This document shows, piece by piece, positions 7,306-14,434 of a stretch of DNA of 15,547 nucleotides. Each line of letters starts with the position of its first letter. The first letter of the stretch is position 1. The stretch spans positions 1-15,547 of the forward strand of contig JAABRW010000438.1 of the NCBI GenBank assembly GCA_011390695.1, in the 5' to 3' direction. This stretch comes from Desulfotignum sp. (GTDB lineage: Bacteria; Desulfobacterota; Desulfobacteria; Desulfobacterales; Desulfobacteraceae). The translations under genes were made by a program, and so were the position numbers. The notes beneath the pieces are model-generated. The model made no database searches, was not told the DNA's origin, and was given only the letters and a program-made list of their open reading frames with translations.

Positions 7306-8421
7306 ATGCGGTATACTGAAGTCATATTACTCTGCCTGACCCTGATCTTTCCTGCGCTGTTTGTATGGGGCTGTGTCTCTCCGGAAGATACGGAGCGCAT
7401 CGACATTGCCCGGGCATTGTCCGATGCCCGAAACAGTGACTGCTTTGACACGGTGACCGGTCCCGAACCTTTGGATTTCCCGAAAGATGCCGGACCCCAT
7501 GAGAATTTCCGCACCGAATGGTGGTATTACACCGGCAACCTGACCACTGCCCGGGGACGGCATTTCGGGTATCAGCTCACCTTTTTCCGCCAGGCCCTGT
7601 CCTGTGACCCGGTGACAGGGGATTCCCAATGGCGTACCCGGCAGCTGTATTTTGCCCACTTCGCCCTCACCGATACCCGGAACAAGGCATTTCATGCCTT
7701 TTCCCGAATGAACCGTCAAAGCCTGGGCATAGCCGGCAGCCGAGCACAGCCTTTCACAGTATGGGTGGACAACTGGCAGGTCAAAGAAACAGGCTCACAC
7801 CTGTTCCTGAATGCTGTATCAGATGACATCACCCTGTCTTTGACCCTGGAACAGGAAAAACCCCCCATATTCCAGGGGGACCGGGGGTATTCAAAAAAAG
7901 GACCCGGGACCGGCAATGCCTCGTTTTACTTTTCCCTGCCCCGGCTGCACACACAGGGCACCATTACTGTCGGGGAGACCCGGTTCCAGGTGACCGGCAA
8001 CTCATGGTTCGACCATGAGTGGAGCACCACGGTGCTGGGAGACGATGTCCAGGGATGGGACTGGTTTTCCGCACACCTGGATGACGGCCGGGACTTGATG
8101 GTCTGCAGGATCAGAAAACCGGACGGCACATCCAACGGATTTGGATTCGGGAGCGTCTCCTTTGCCGACGGCACTTATGCGATCCTGTCGGAAACAGATT
8201 TTATCCTCACCCCCAAAGCCCGCTGGAAAAGTGCGGAAACCGGCAAGCGCTATCCGGTTCAGTGGCAGATCAGCATCCCGGACCACAACCTGGATCTTTC
8301 GGTCACCCCAGTGATGGAGAACCAGGAGCATACCCATGCCTTTGCCTACTGGGAAGGGGCCATGCACTTTTCCGGTCCTGGTGTCCAGGGCATGGGATAC
8401 CTGGAAATGACCGGTTACTGA
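7306..8421 (+). CDS. AttH/CrtC-like lipocalin-fold protein, probable lipoprotein
   Basis: This exported protein (371 residues) belongs to the family often annotated as carotenoid 1,2-hydratase, but the operon with an FtsX-type ABC transporter points to AttH, a tandem lipocalin-like periplasmic protein. The start at ATG 7306 follows GGAG (7297-7300) by 5 nt and lies 2 nt after the permease stop; a GTG at 7300 is less likely. The N-terminus is hydrophobic and ends in VWGC, so C23 is a plausible lipidation site, although Trp at -2 is unusual. Family motifs include EWWYYTGNL (from residue 71), WFDHEW (234-239) and GWDWFSAHLDDGRDLM shortly after. It likely binds a hydrophobic ligand handled by the ABC machine. 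No carotenoid genes are nearby, so hydratase activity is doubtful. Confidence 0.88.
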   Translation: MRYTEVILLCLTLIFPALFVWGCVSPEDTERIDIARALSDARNSDCFDTVTGPEPLDFPKDAGPHENFRTEWWYYTGNLTTARGRHFGYQLTFFRQALSCDPVTGDSQWRTRQLYFAHFALTDTRNKAFHAFSRMNRQSLGIAGSRAQPFTVWVDNWQVKETGSHLFLNAVSDDITLSLTLEQEKPPIFQGDRGYSKKGPGTGNASFYFSLPRLHTQGTITVGETRFQVTGNSWFDHEWSTTVLGDDVQGWDWFSAHLDDGRDLMVCRIRKPDGTSNGFGFGSVSFADGTYAILSETDFILTPKARWKSAETGKRYPVQWQISIPDHNLDLSVTPVMENQEHTHAFAYWEGAMHFSGPGVQGMGYLEMTGY

Positions 8422-8449
8422 AATACAACGCAAGCTTCCAAAACAAAAC

Positions 8450-8510
8450 TGTATCCAGGCAGGATACATACCCTGTATCTTTCAAATGGGTAAAATCCCG
8501 CATTTACCCA
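8450..8510. repeat. Two short hairpins between the att-like and rhodanese operons
   Basis: TGTATCC (8450-8456) pairs with GGATACA (8462-8468) over a 5-nt loop. TGGGTAAA (8487-8494) pairs perfectly with TTTACCCA (8503-8510) over an 8-nt loop. Neither is followed by a T-run, so they are not convincing intrinsic terminators. They may be operators or processing signals in the leader of the rhodanese operon. Confidence 0.5.
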
Positions 8511-8531
8511 CCCGGCCTCTGCAGCGTAAAG

Positions 8532-8544
8532 TGAATTAAATTCA
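8532..8544. promoter_or_regulatory. Perfect AT-rich palindrome just upstream of the rhodanese ribosome site
   Basis: TGAATT-A-AATTCA is a perfect 13-bp palindrome ending 7 nt before GAGGAG (8552-8557). Its position close to the translation start and its AT content make it a candidate repressor operator for the sulfur operon. The bases alone do not show which protein binds. Confidence 0.4.
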
Positions 8545-8564
8545 TACTACCGAGGAGATCTTCC

Positions 8565-9659
8565 ATGAAAAAAAACAACAGTTTAAGGTATGTCATCCTG
8601 GCTCTGGTTCTGTTTCTGGGCCTTTTGTGGTCATTGGTCTCGGCTTCCCAGCAGGAAAACAGCTACCCCAACTCCCGCTTTGTGGCATATCCCCATTGGC
8701 TCAAGGCCCATCTGGATGATACAGATCTGGTCATTGCAGATGTAAGAACGGATGATCATTTTGACGGGGCACTGATCCCCGGTGCCATAAGGCTTCCCTG
8801 GTCTGCGTTTCAGGTGAATGATATCGGCAATGATGTGGCATCGTCTTTCATCGGTATTGCCCGGGCCCAGGATATCCTTGGTCGTCACGGCATTACTCCC
8901 AAAGATACCATCGTTCTTTACGACTCGGTGGAACGGGACGGCGGCGCCACCGCATCCTATGTTTTCTGGGTTCTGGATATCCTGGGACATGAAAACAAAA
9001 AAATCCTTGTGCGCGGCATTGATGGATGGAAAGATGCCGGCTATGACCTGGTGACCACGCCTGGTGAAACAAAACCGCTGCTTTATCAGGCGCGTGCAGA
9101 AAACATACAAAATCACCAGCTGATTAGCGGTGATTTTGTTTATAAGCAGCTCGGCGATTTCTGTTACCAGATCATCGATGTGCGCTCGCAAGAGGAATAT
9201 ATTGGTGAAAAAGGTACCAAAGGCCTTGACGGCACCCCATTGAAACTGGGGCATATCCCGACAGCTGTAAACATCAACTATCAGGATGCATGGACAGATA
9301 TGGACACAAAGGCTGTTAAACCCTATGCACAGCTCCAGAATCTTTACGCAGGCCTGGATGCATCCAGGCCTGTGATTGTTTACTGCAATTCAGGAAGACG
9401 CAGTTCCTTTTCCTATTTTATATTCCGGTTGATGGGATTTGACAGGGTGTACACCTATGAACAGTCTTGGAAAGAGTGGGGGAATCCGGACAAATTTTTT
9501 CCAGTGGAAACCAGGGAAAACACATTGGCAGGCAGCATGCTGCCCACCCCTTCAACACCAGCCCGGACCGCCTCAAGCCGGAAATCTGCCGGAAAAACAT
9601 CACAAGACAGATCCGGTTCAGGCAAACCTGAAGGCGGTTATATGTCATGCGGAGGCTGA
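8565..9659 (+). CDS. Exported tandem rhodanese sulfurtransferase with C-terminal Ser-Cys-Gly-Gly tail
   Basis: This 364-residue protein starts with a short basic segment and a hydrophobic helix (about residues 8-27), so it is secreted to the periplasm or anchored facing it. It has two rhodanese domains (about 38-160 and 180-315). The second has the active loop C274-N-S-G-R-R, matching the CxxGxR persulfide cradle. In the first the equivalent position is D120, so it is structural only, as in classical two-domain thiosulfate sulfurtransferases. After residue 320 comes a Ser/Thr/Pro/Lys-rich flexible linker ending GGYMSCGG, with C362 third from the end, resembling the carrier arm of SoxY. The start ATG has GAGGAG 7 nt upstream. 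It heads an operon with two YeeE/YedE transporters and probably delivers sulfane sulfur to them. The last codons also contain the GGAGG ribosome site of the next gene. Confidence 0.9.
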   Translation: MKKNNSLRYVILALVLFLGLLWSLVSASQQENSYPNSRFVAYPHWLKAHLDDTDLVIADVRTDDHFDGALIPGAIRLPWSAFQVNDIGNDVASSFIGIARAQDILGRHGITPKDTIVLYDSVERDGGATASYVFWVLDILGHENKKILVRGIDGWKDAGYDLVTTPGETKPLLYQARAENIQNHQLISGDFVYKQLGDFCYQIIDVRSQEEYIGEKGTKGLDGTPLKLGHIPTAVNINYQDAWTDMDTKAVKPYAQLQNLYAGLDASRPVIVYCNSGRRSSFSYFIFRLMGFDRVYTYEQSWKEWGNPDKFFPVETRENTLAGSMLPTPSTPARTASSRKSAGKTSQDRSGSGKPEGGYMSCGG

Positions 9660-9661
9660 TC

Positions 9662-10189
9662 ATGGATAAAAAAAATATCTCTCTTTTATATTGGCCATGG
9701 CTTCCGGCTGCATTTGCTCTGGCAGGCATCATTGTATTTATTTTTGCTACATTCGGGCCGCCGGCCTCCTCCAGCGGTTTTGTCAGCTTAATCAAAGGGG
9801 CTGTCCAGACGGTTGCACCGGAGTATGTTGAAAACAACCCCCATTATGCCACGATGCCTGACACCGGTTCATGGCTCTTTGCCTTTGTTCTGGGAATGGC
9901 CATCGGTGGTTTTGCTGCCGGCCGCACCGGCAGAATACCGGTAAAAGATATTCCGGAAATATGGGAAAAACGGTTCGGGAACAGCCGGATCAAAAGATTT
10001 TCAGCCACCTTTGCCGGTGGATTCATCATACTTTTTGCCTCCAGACTGGCAGGCGGCTGTACCCTTGGGCTGTTTATTTCCGGATCAACACAGCTGGCTG
10101 TCAGCGGGTTGTATTTCGGGGTGCTTATCTTTGCCGTTGCCATGGTCACGGCCCGCCTTGTCTACGGCAGCACAGGAAAGGAGGAATAA
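9662..10189 (+). CDS. YeeE/YedE family half-transporter, first subunit (thiosulfate/sulfur import)
   Basis: This 175-residue inner-membrane protein of the sulfur-transport family carries about four hydrophobic segments. ATG at 9662 was chosen over an in-frame ATG at 9647 because GGAGG (9651-9655) lies 6 nt before it. A membrane-embedded LAGGCTLGLF motif with C133 corresponds to the conserved pore cysteines that relay sulfur in characterised YeeE (TsuA) thiosulfate transporters. Full-length YeeE proteins have about twice this length, so this chain probably pairs with the next gene product. It follows the rhodanese stop by 2 nt and its stop overlaps the next start by 1 nt, implying coupled synthesis. 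Related YedE proteins have been linked to selenium, so that cargo cannot be excluded. Confidence 0.88.
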   Translation: MDKKNISLLYWPWLPAAFALAGIIVFIFATFGPPASSSGFVSLIKGAVQTVAPEYVENNPHYATMPDTGSWLFAFVLGMAIGGFAAGRTGRIPVKDIPEIWEKRFGNSRIKRFSATFAGGFIILFASRLAGGCTLGLFISGSTQLAVSGLYFGVLIFAVAMVTARLVYGSTGKEE

Positions 10190-10740
10190 TGGGTTCAGAT
10201 ATATGGCTGGGGTTATTTTCCGGCATTGCCTTTGGATTTGTGATCCAGCGCGTCGGCGCAACCAATGCAAATATAATGGCCAGGGCACATCTGATGATGG
10301 AGGGTGATATCCCGAAATTCATGCTCATGGCGGTTATCCTCTCAGCCATAGGGCTTTTGGGACTGGAGACCGCCGGTGTGGCCAATACCCGGGTACTGCC
10401 CACCAGTCTGGTGGCCACGGGAGTGGCAGGTATTTTGTTCGGTATTGGCTGGGGATTTTGCGGATACTGCCCGGGAACCACCTGGGCTGCAGCAGGAGAA
10501 GGACGGTTGGATGCTGTTTTTGCCCTTATCGGCGGACTTGCCGGTGCAGCGGTTTTTGCCCACCTGCACGAATTTTTCATACCATTGCTGTATGATCCTT
10601 CCAATGTGGGCCAGATCACCCTTGCGGACTGGACAGGCAGCAGGCCTGCTGCGGTTGTTCTGCTGGTTTTTATATTCGGCCTGTGCATAGGCGCCATCAA
10701 TTTTTTATGGAAGGAAAAAAATGGCGGCCAGACACAATAA
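10189..10740 (+). CDS. YeeE/YedE family half-transporter, second subunit
   Basis: This 183-residue inner-membrane protein is the second half of the sulfur transporter. The ATG at 10189 shares its A with the previous TAA stop, and GGAGG (10180-10184) lies 4 nt upstream. The sequence opens with an amphipathic helix (IWLGLFSGIAFGFVIQRVG) and has about four further hydrophobic stretches. Its signature, GWGFCGYCPGTTW, contains C91 and C94; the first fits the conserved pore cysteine, and the second makes a CxxC pair that could be redox-active. Together with C133 of the partner it would give a heteromeric relay of thiols. The 3' end overlaps the following lipoprotein gene by 20 nt. Confidence 0.88.
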   Translation: MGSDIWLGLFSGIAFGFVIQRVGATNANIMARAHLMMEGDIPKFMLMAVILSAIGLLGLETAGVANTRVLPTSLVATGVAGILFGIGWGFCGYCPGTTWAAAGEGRLDAVFALIGGLAGAAVFAHLHEFFIPLLYDPSNVGQITLADWTGSRPAAVVLLVFIFGLCIGAINFLWKEKNGGQTQ

Positions 10741-11359
10741 TATAAATAATATTTCTGTTGTCTTTCTGGTATTCCTTTTTTTAGTGGCCGTCATCTTTTC
10801 CGGATGTCCCGGCCCACAGAAAGACAGGCAAACAAACCTGAAAATACCCAGAGGATATGTGGCCCGGCTTGATATCCAGCTAAAAGACCGGCTGCTGGGA
10901 TTCGGTCCCTTTGTGGGATATTATTTCAAGCCGGAAAATCCAAAGGACCTGACCCGGCTTTCTTTTGTCTGTTATAATGAAGATTCTTTTTACACCCGTG
11001 ATCTGCCGGAAAACACCCTTTTGTTTGAAGGAGATGCCGTGTTGACCCAGCTTGTGGACACGGGTTTTCCTCTGCCCTCAGATGACCGGATCAACCCGGT
11101 TTTTTTTGGGGACGCACCCCGAAAATGGGTGAATAACCGCCCCCGGCCACGGGATGAATACCTTCATTTTCATTCCTGTTATGATGGCTTGGGTCCTGTA
11201 CTTGCAGGATATTGGATCCGGCATAAAGGCAAAGCTTCTTTTACCTATGACATGGGCGGCCGCATTGGTCCGGACAGTCCCCTTTACCACGAGGTCCACC
11301 CCGGTATTGACAAGCAGTTTGCAAAAATCATGGAATTCGATGCAGGCCCGGAACCATGA
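10721..11359 (+). CDS. Lipoprotein of unknown function in the sulfur-transport operon
   Basis: I do not recognise an established family for this 212-residue protein. It starts at ATG 10721, with AAGGA (10711-10715) 5 nt upstream, and overlaps the YeeE gene by 20 nt. A polar N-terminus is followed by a strongly hydrophobic stretch and the lipobox IFSGC, so C29 is the likely lipidated residue and the protein faces the periplasm. The mature part is rich in aromatic residues and has a notable block, HFHSCYDGLGPVLAGYW, combining two His and a Cys, plus a second Cys in SFVCYNED. These could bind a metal or carry sulfur. The C-terminal part has FTYDMGGRIGPDSPLYHEV. Downstream lies a heavy-metal ATPase remnant, so it may have served a metal-linked step. 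Function is unassigned. Confidence 0.75.
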   Translation: MAARHNNINNISVVFLVFLFLVAVIFSGCPGPQKDRQTNLKIPRGYVARLDIQLKDRLLGFGPFVGYYFKPENPKDLTRLSFVCYNEDSFYTRDLPENTLLFEGDAVLTQLVDTGFPLPSDDRINPVFFGDAPRKWVNNRPRPRDEYLHFHSCYDGLGPVLAGYWIRHKGKASFTYDMGGRIGPDSPLYHEVHPGIDKQFAKIMEFDAGPEP

Positions 11360-11456
11360 GAGCAACCACCAGAACCACGAGCACACTGATCATCATGCAC
11401 ACATGGTAGCTGACTTCAGGCGCAGGTTCTGGGTTTCATTGATTCTGGAATTTTGA
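11340..11456 (+). pseudogene. Truncated N-terminus of a CopB-type heavy-metal P1B-ATPase
   Basis: A 38-codon frame begins at ATG 11340, overlapping the lipoprotein gene by 20 nt, and ends at TGA 11454-11456. It encodes a His-rich segment (HESNHQNHEHTDHHAHM) followed by VADFRRRFWVSLIL. From memory, this arrangement is typical of the start of CopB-like copper/silver-translocating ATPases, where a His-rich metal-binding tail runs into the first transmembrane helix. After LIL it reads Glu-Phe-stop and nothing ATPase-like follows in any frame before the porin gene. I read this as the stump of a deleted pump gene, with the breakpoint near 11447. The overlap suggests the pump was once the last gene of the rhodanese operon. 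The remaining 11457-11566 shows no further gene. Confidence 0.6.
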
Positions 11457-11566
11457 TGAGGATCACAGCCGCATACGAACAAAATATGGCCCTGAAAATT
11501 TATCTCGGCTTAGGAGATTTGTCGTTAGCATCATCAAAAATCTTTTTCACCCTAAAGGGAGGTAGC

Positions 11567-12952
11567 ATGAAAATCTTTGGCAGAGTATTCATTGTTGGAT
11601 TGTTGGCTTTTTTTCTCGGGCTGGCCCCAAACACGGGAAAAGCAGCCGAGCAGAAGAGTGTTGCCGAAAAAATCCTGGAGATACTTCTGGACAAGGGAGA
11701 GATTACTCCCCAGCAGTACCAGGAACTGAAAGAGGAAGCCCAGGCCGAGCATGAGGCCCTTATCAGAGACAAGGAAGACGATTGGGACGTCAAATGGAAA
11801 AACGGCCTCAGCGCTGAAAGCCAGGACGGCAATTTCTCCATTAAGCTGGGTGGCCGGATTCAGATTGACTGGGCTTCCATATCCGCGGACGATGAGGTCG
11901 AGAACGTCCTGGGCGACGACTTCGAAGGATTCGGCACAGAATTCAGGCGGGCAAGGCTCTTCATGTCCGGCATGATTTACAAGGTGGCCGAGTACAAGGC
12001 CCAGTTCGACTTTGCCGGTGACGAGGTCACGGCCAAGGATCTCTATCTCGGCCTTACCGATCTTCCGGTGATGGGCAAAGTCCGGGCCGGCCATCAGAAA
12101 GAGCCCTTCTCCCTGGAGGAACTGACCAGCTCCAAATACATCACCTTTCTGGAGCGGGCTCTGCCTAATGTGTTTTCTCCCGGCCGTAACGTGGGGGTAC
12201 AGTTCATGAACTCGGCCCTGGAAAAGAAACTGTTCTGGGGCGCGGGAGTTTTCTGGGACACCGAAGACGGCGCCGAAAACTTCAATGACTTCGCAGATTA
12301 CAACATCACCGCCCGTGTAGCAGGTACGCCCTGGTACGCGGACGGCGGACGGCGGCTCCTGCACCTGGGTCTGGGTTACAGCCACCTGTTCCGGGATGAT
12401 GAAGAGACTGAATTCCGCTTTCGCCAGCGGCCCGAAATCCATCTGGCACAGGCACGAACCGTGGACACCGGCGATATTGATGACTTTGACCGCTTCTTTG
12501 ACGGCCAAGATCTGATCGGGGCCGAAGCAGCCGTAGTTTTCGGACCCCTGTCGGTCCAGGGTGAATACATCCGGGCCATGGTGGACGGTACGAACGAGGA
12601 TTACGACTTCAACGGAGCCTATGTCTATGCCAGCTATTTTTTGACCGGAGAAAACAGGCCGTACAAAAGCGGCTCTTTCAGCCGGGTCAAACCCGACAAC
12701 AACTTCGACCTTCAAGGTGGTTTAGGGGCATGGGAAATCGCGGTCCGGTGGTCCTGGCTCGATCTGAACGATGGGGGCATAGACGGCGGAGAGGAAACCA
12801 ACTTCACCATGGGCGTGAACTGGTACCTCAATCCTGCCCTGCGGGTTATGGTCAACTATGTCTATGGCAACGTGGAAGACCGCGAGATTGACGGCACCAT
12901 AAGCGATGCGGACATAAACTCTGTTGCCGGACGTTTTGCCATCGATTTCTAA
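11567..12952 (+). CDS. Outer-membrane porin, phosphate-selective OprP/OprO family
   Basis: This 461-residue protein is an outer-membrane beta-barrel of the Porin_O_P family. The start at ATG 11567 has GGGAGG (11557-11562) 4 nt upstream; a longer in-frame reading from 11453 has no ribosome site. A signal peptide of about 26 residues ends near GKA-AEQ. Residues about 27-75 form a charged, probably coiled segment (KILEILLDKGEITPQQYQEL), common in this family before the barrel. The barrel begins at IKLGGRIQIDW and shows FRRARLFMSG and AEYKAQFDFAG, then alternating strands and a terminal aromatic residue (RFAIDF). The many acidic residues in loops argue against a strict phosphate pore, so the solute is unknown. 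Codon use looks richer in GAC/TTC than in its neighbours, consistent with high expression or a different origin. It converges with the next gene 14 nt downstream. Confidence 0.88.
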   Translation: MKIFGRVFIVGLLAFFLGLAPNTGKAAEQKSVAEKILEILLDKGEITPQQYQELKEEAQAEHEALIRDKEDDWDVKWKNGLSAESQDGNFSIKLGGRIQIDWASISADDEVENVLGDDFEGFGTEFRRARLFMSGMIYKVAEYKAQFDFAGDEVTAKDLYLGLTDLPVMGKVRAGHQKEPFSLEELTSSKYITFLERALPNVFSPGRNVGVQFMNSALEKKLFWGAGVFWDTEDGAENFNDFADYNITARVAGTPWYADGGRRLLHLGLGYSHLFRDDEETEFRFRQRPEIHLAQARTVDTGDIDDFDRFFDGQDLIGAEAAVVFGPLSVQGEYIRAMVDGTNEDYDFNGAYVYASYFLTGENRPYKSGSFSRVKPDNNFDLQGGLGAWEIAVRWSWLDLNDGGIDGGEETNFTMGVNWYLNPALRVMVNYVYGNVEDREIDGTISDADINSVAGRFAIDF

Positions 12953-12966
12953 GGTTTTTAGTACTG

Positions 12967-14103
12967 TTAATCAGAGCCCTTTTTCCGGGTAGCTTCTGGG
13001 TCTATGGCAAGAATCTGTCCGATATCCATGATCTTGAAACGGCCGGCATCCAGGTGGTTGTCTGTGATGTAGCGGGCCAGGTCCAGGCCGGGATACCCGG
13101 CCGGTTCATCCCCCAGGTGAAAAGTGCCCCACTGGGTGGGGATGAAATACCGGGCATTGAGGTCTGCAAACCCCTGGACCGCCTCGGCAATGTTCATGTG
13201 GTTGTAGGCCATGAACCACCGGGGATGATAGGCAGTGGTGGCCATAAATGCATAATCGATGCCGGAAAACCGTTTACCGATTTCCTTGAGCCCCTTGAAA
13301 TACCCGGAATCTCCGCCGAAATACAGGGTGACTTGCGGGGTGATGAGCAGCCAGGATGCCCACAAGGACCGGTTTCTGCCCTGGGTGATCCGCAGGGACC
13401 AGTGCTGGGCCGGCAGACAGATGAGCCGGGTGCCGGGACCCGGAAGGTACTCTTCCCACCAGTCCATCTCGTGCACCACCTGCTTGTTCATCTTCTCCAC
13501 CATGGTTTTCAGGCCCAGGGGCACAAACACCGGGGCGTCTGGCGGTAGTTTCTTCATGGTAGCCCGGTCCAGGTGGTCATAGTGGTTATGGGAAATAACA
13601 ATGTTCACCTCCGGTACCAGCAAATTGAGTTCCTCCAGGGTCAAAGCCGGCGGGGTGACCCTGGCCGGGACCAGGGCCCGTTTGGAGAAGATGGGGTCTG
13701 TAAGCCAGTATGTATTGTTGATACGCACCAGAAAACTGTTATGCCCGATCCAGAGGATAAAATCCCCTTTGGTCTCTGCCAGGCGCAAGGCCGTATCCGG
13801 CAGGATCCCCGGCAAAAAGTTCTGCTCTTCTTTTGTGTAATCGGTTTTGGAAAACAGTTTCCACCACACAACATCCAGAAAGCTTTTGTCCGGCATGGGC
13901 ATCCAGGGCGCAAAAAACCGGTCATCATCAACGTGGGGGGCATACAGGTCGGGTGGACTGGTCTGTGCCACCTGGATATCCCAGGATTTTTCCGAAAAGG
14001 TTTGTTTTTCTTTCGGGGTGCAGGCGAAGATCACGGCTGTGACCATAATCCCTGCAAGCAAAAGAATCCCATACCTGAAAGATCCGACAAATTTGAATTT
14101 CAT
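12967..14103 (-). CDS. Metallo-beta-lactamase-fold lipoprotein hydrolase (NAPE-PLD/UlaG-like)
   Basis: This 378-residue exported protein has a metallo-beta-lactamase fold of the Lactamase_B_2 type, similar to N-acyl-phosphatidylethanolamine phospholipase D. The start ATG (complement of 14101-14103) has AAGGGGA (complement of 14111-14117) 7 nt upstream; a longer frame reaching 14178 lacks a ribosome site. A hydrophobic segment ends in IFAC, making a lipobox and suggesting anchorage facing the periplasm. The metal site shows H172-N-H174-Y-D176-H177, then Asp265 in GGDSGY, and a later AYHPRWFMAYNHMN block with His residues. DFILWIGHNSFLVRI and WLTDPIFSKRA precede the first metal motif, as is usual for this family. 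It is transcribed opposite to its neighbours and is probably monocistronic. The substrate, perhaps a phospholipid or other phosphodiester, is inferred from fold only. Confidence 0.88.
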   Translation of the reverse strand: MKFKFVGSFRYGILLLAGIMVTAVIFACTPKEKQTFSEKSWDIQVAQTSPPDLYAPHVDDDRFFAPWMPMPDKSFLDVVWWKLFSKTDYTKEEQNFLPGILPDTALRLAETKGDFILWIGHNSFLVRINNTYWLTDPIFSKRALVPARVTPPALTLEELNLLVPEVNIVISHNHYDHLDRATMKKLPPDAPVFVPLGLKTMVEKMNKQVVHEMDWWEEYLPGPGTRLICLPAQHWSLRITQGRNRSLWASWLLITPQVTLYFGGDSGYFKGLKEIGKRFSGIDYAFMATTAYHPRWFMAYNHMNIAEAVQGFADLNARYFIPTQWGTFHLGDEPAGYPGLDLARYITDNHLDAGRFKIMDIGQILAIDPEATRKKGSD

Positions 14104-14151
14104 CAAAAAATCCCCTTTCCTGTAAAAAATGGGTGTCAATCTCTCACAGAA

Positions 14152-14178
14152 CCTATATATTGGAACATGCAAAGTCAA
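14152..14178 (-). promoter_or_regulatory. Weak candidate promoter for the metallo-hydrolase gene
   Basis: Read on the minus strand, TTGACT (complement of 14173-14178) is followed after 15 nt by TATAGG (complement of 14152-14157) within a TATATA-rich run. The -35 is 5/6 and the -10 4/6, but the spacer is short. It lies about 50 nt before the start codon, which is a sensible position. Confidence 0.35.
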
Positions 14179-14249
14179 CAGGATTTACCCAATCCCCGGG
14201 GCAAACACACAGGGGGCTTGATCAAAAGGTTTGAAGTCATATCTTTAGG

Positions 14250-14381
14250 CGATTGCCCTGGCGGGAGCCCCCGGAAGTATCCTGCATCAGGACTGTCAGA
14301 ACCCTCAGTTCTCAGGCCGGATGCAGGATACCTCCGGGGTTGGACACTGGCCAATAGAATGGGGCCCACACGATTGCCCTG
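14250..14381. repeat. Hairpin element framed by an 11-bp direct repeat
   Basis: CGATTGCCCTG occurs at 14250-14260 and again at 14371-14381. Between the copies lies a long stem: 14269-14291 pairs with 14317-14339 at 21 of 23 positions (core GTATCCTGCATC), and an inner AGAAC/GTTCT stem continues it. No T-run follows, so it is not an ordinary terminator. The layout resembles a small non-autonomous insertion with a target duplication, or a strong cis-acting RNA stem between the divergent genes. The rest of 14104-14434 has no gene. Confidence 0.6.
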
Positions 14382-14434
14382 AATATGATTTGCCCCAACC
14401 CGCTAACCATTTGACGTTGAATCAGGAGGACCCT

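Noticed and set aside
7306..8421. Literal annotation as carotenoid 1,2-hydratase
   Set aside because: No carotenoid genes are present and the operon context fits AttH with an FtsX-type ABC transporter; only the fold is shared.
8487..8510. Intrinsic terminator after the AttH-like gene
   Set aside because: The 8-bp stem is perfect but it is rich in A/T and not followed by a T-run.
11552..12715. 387-codon minus-strand open frame opposite the porin
   Set aside because: The plus strand encodes a signal peptide and porin strands with a strong ribosome site; the antisense reading has no motif.
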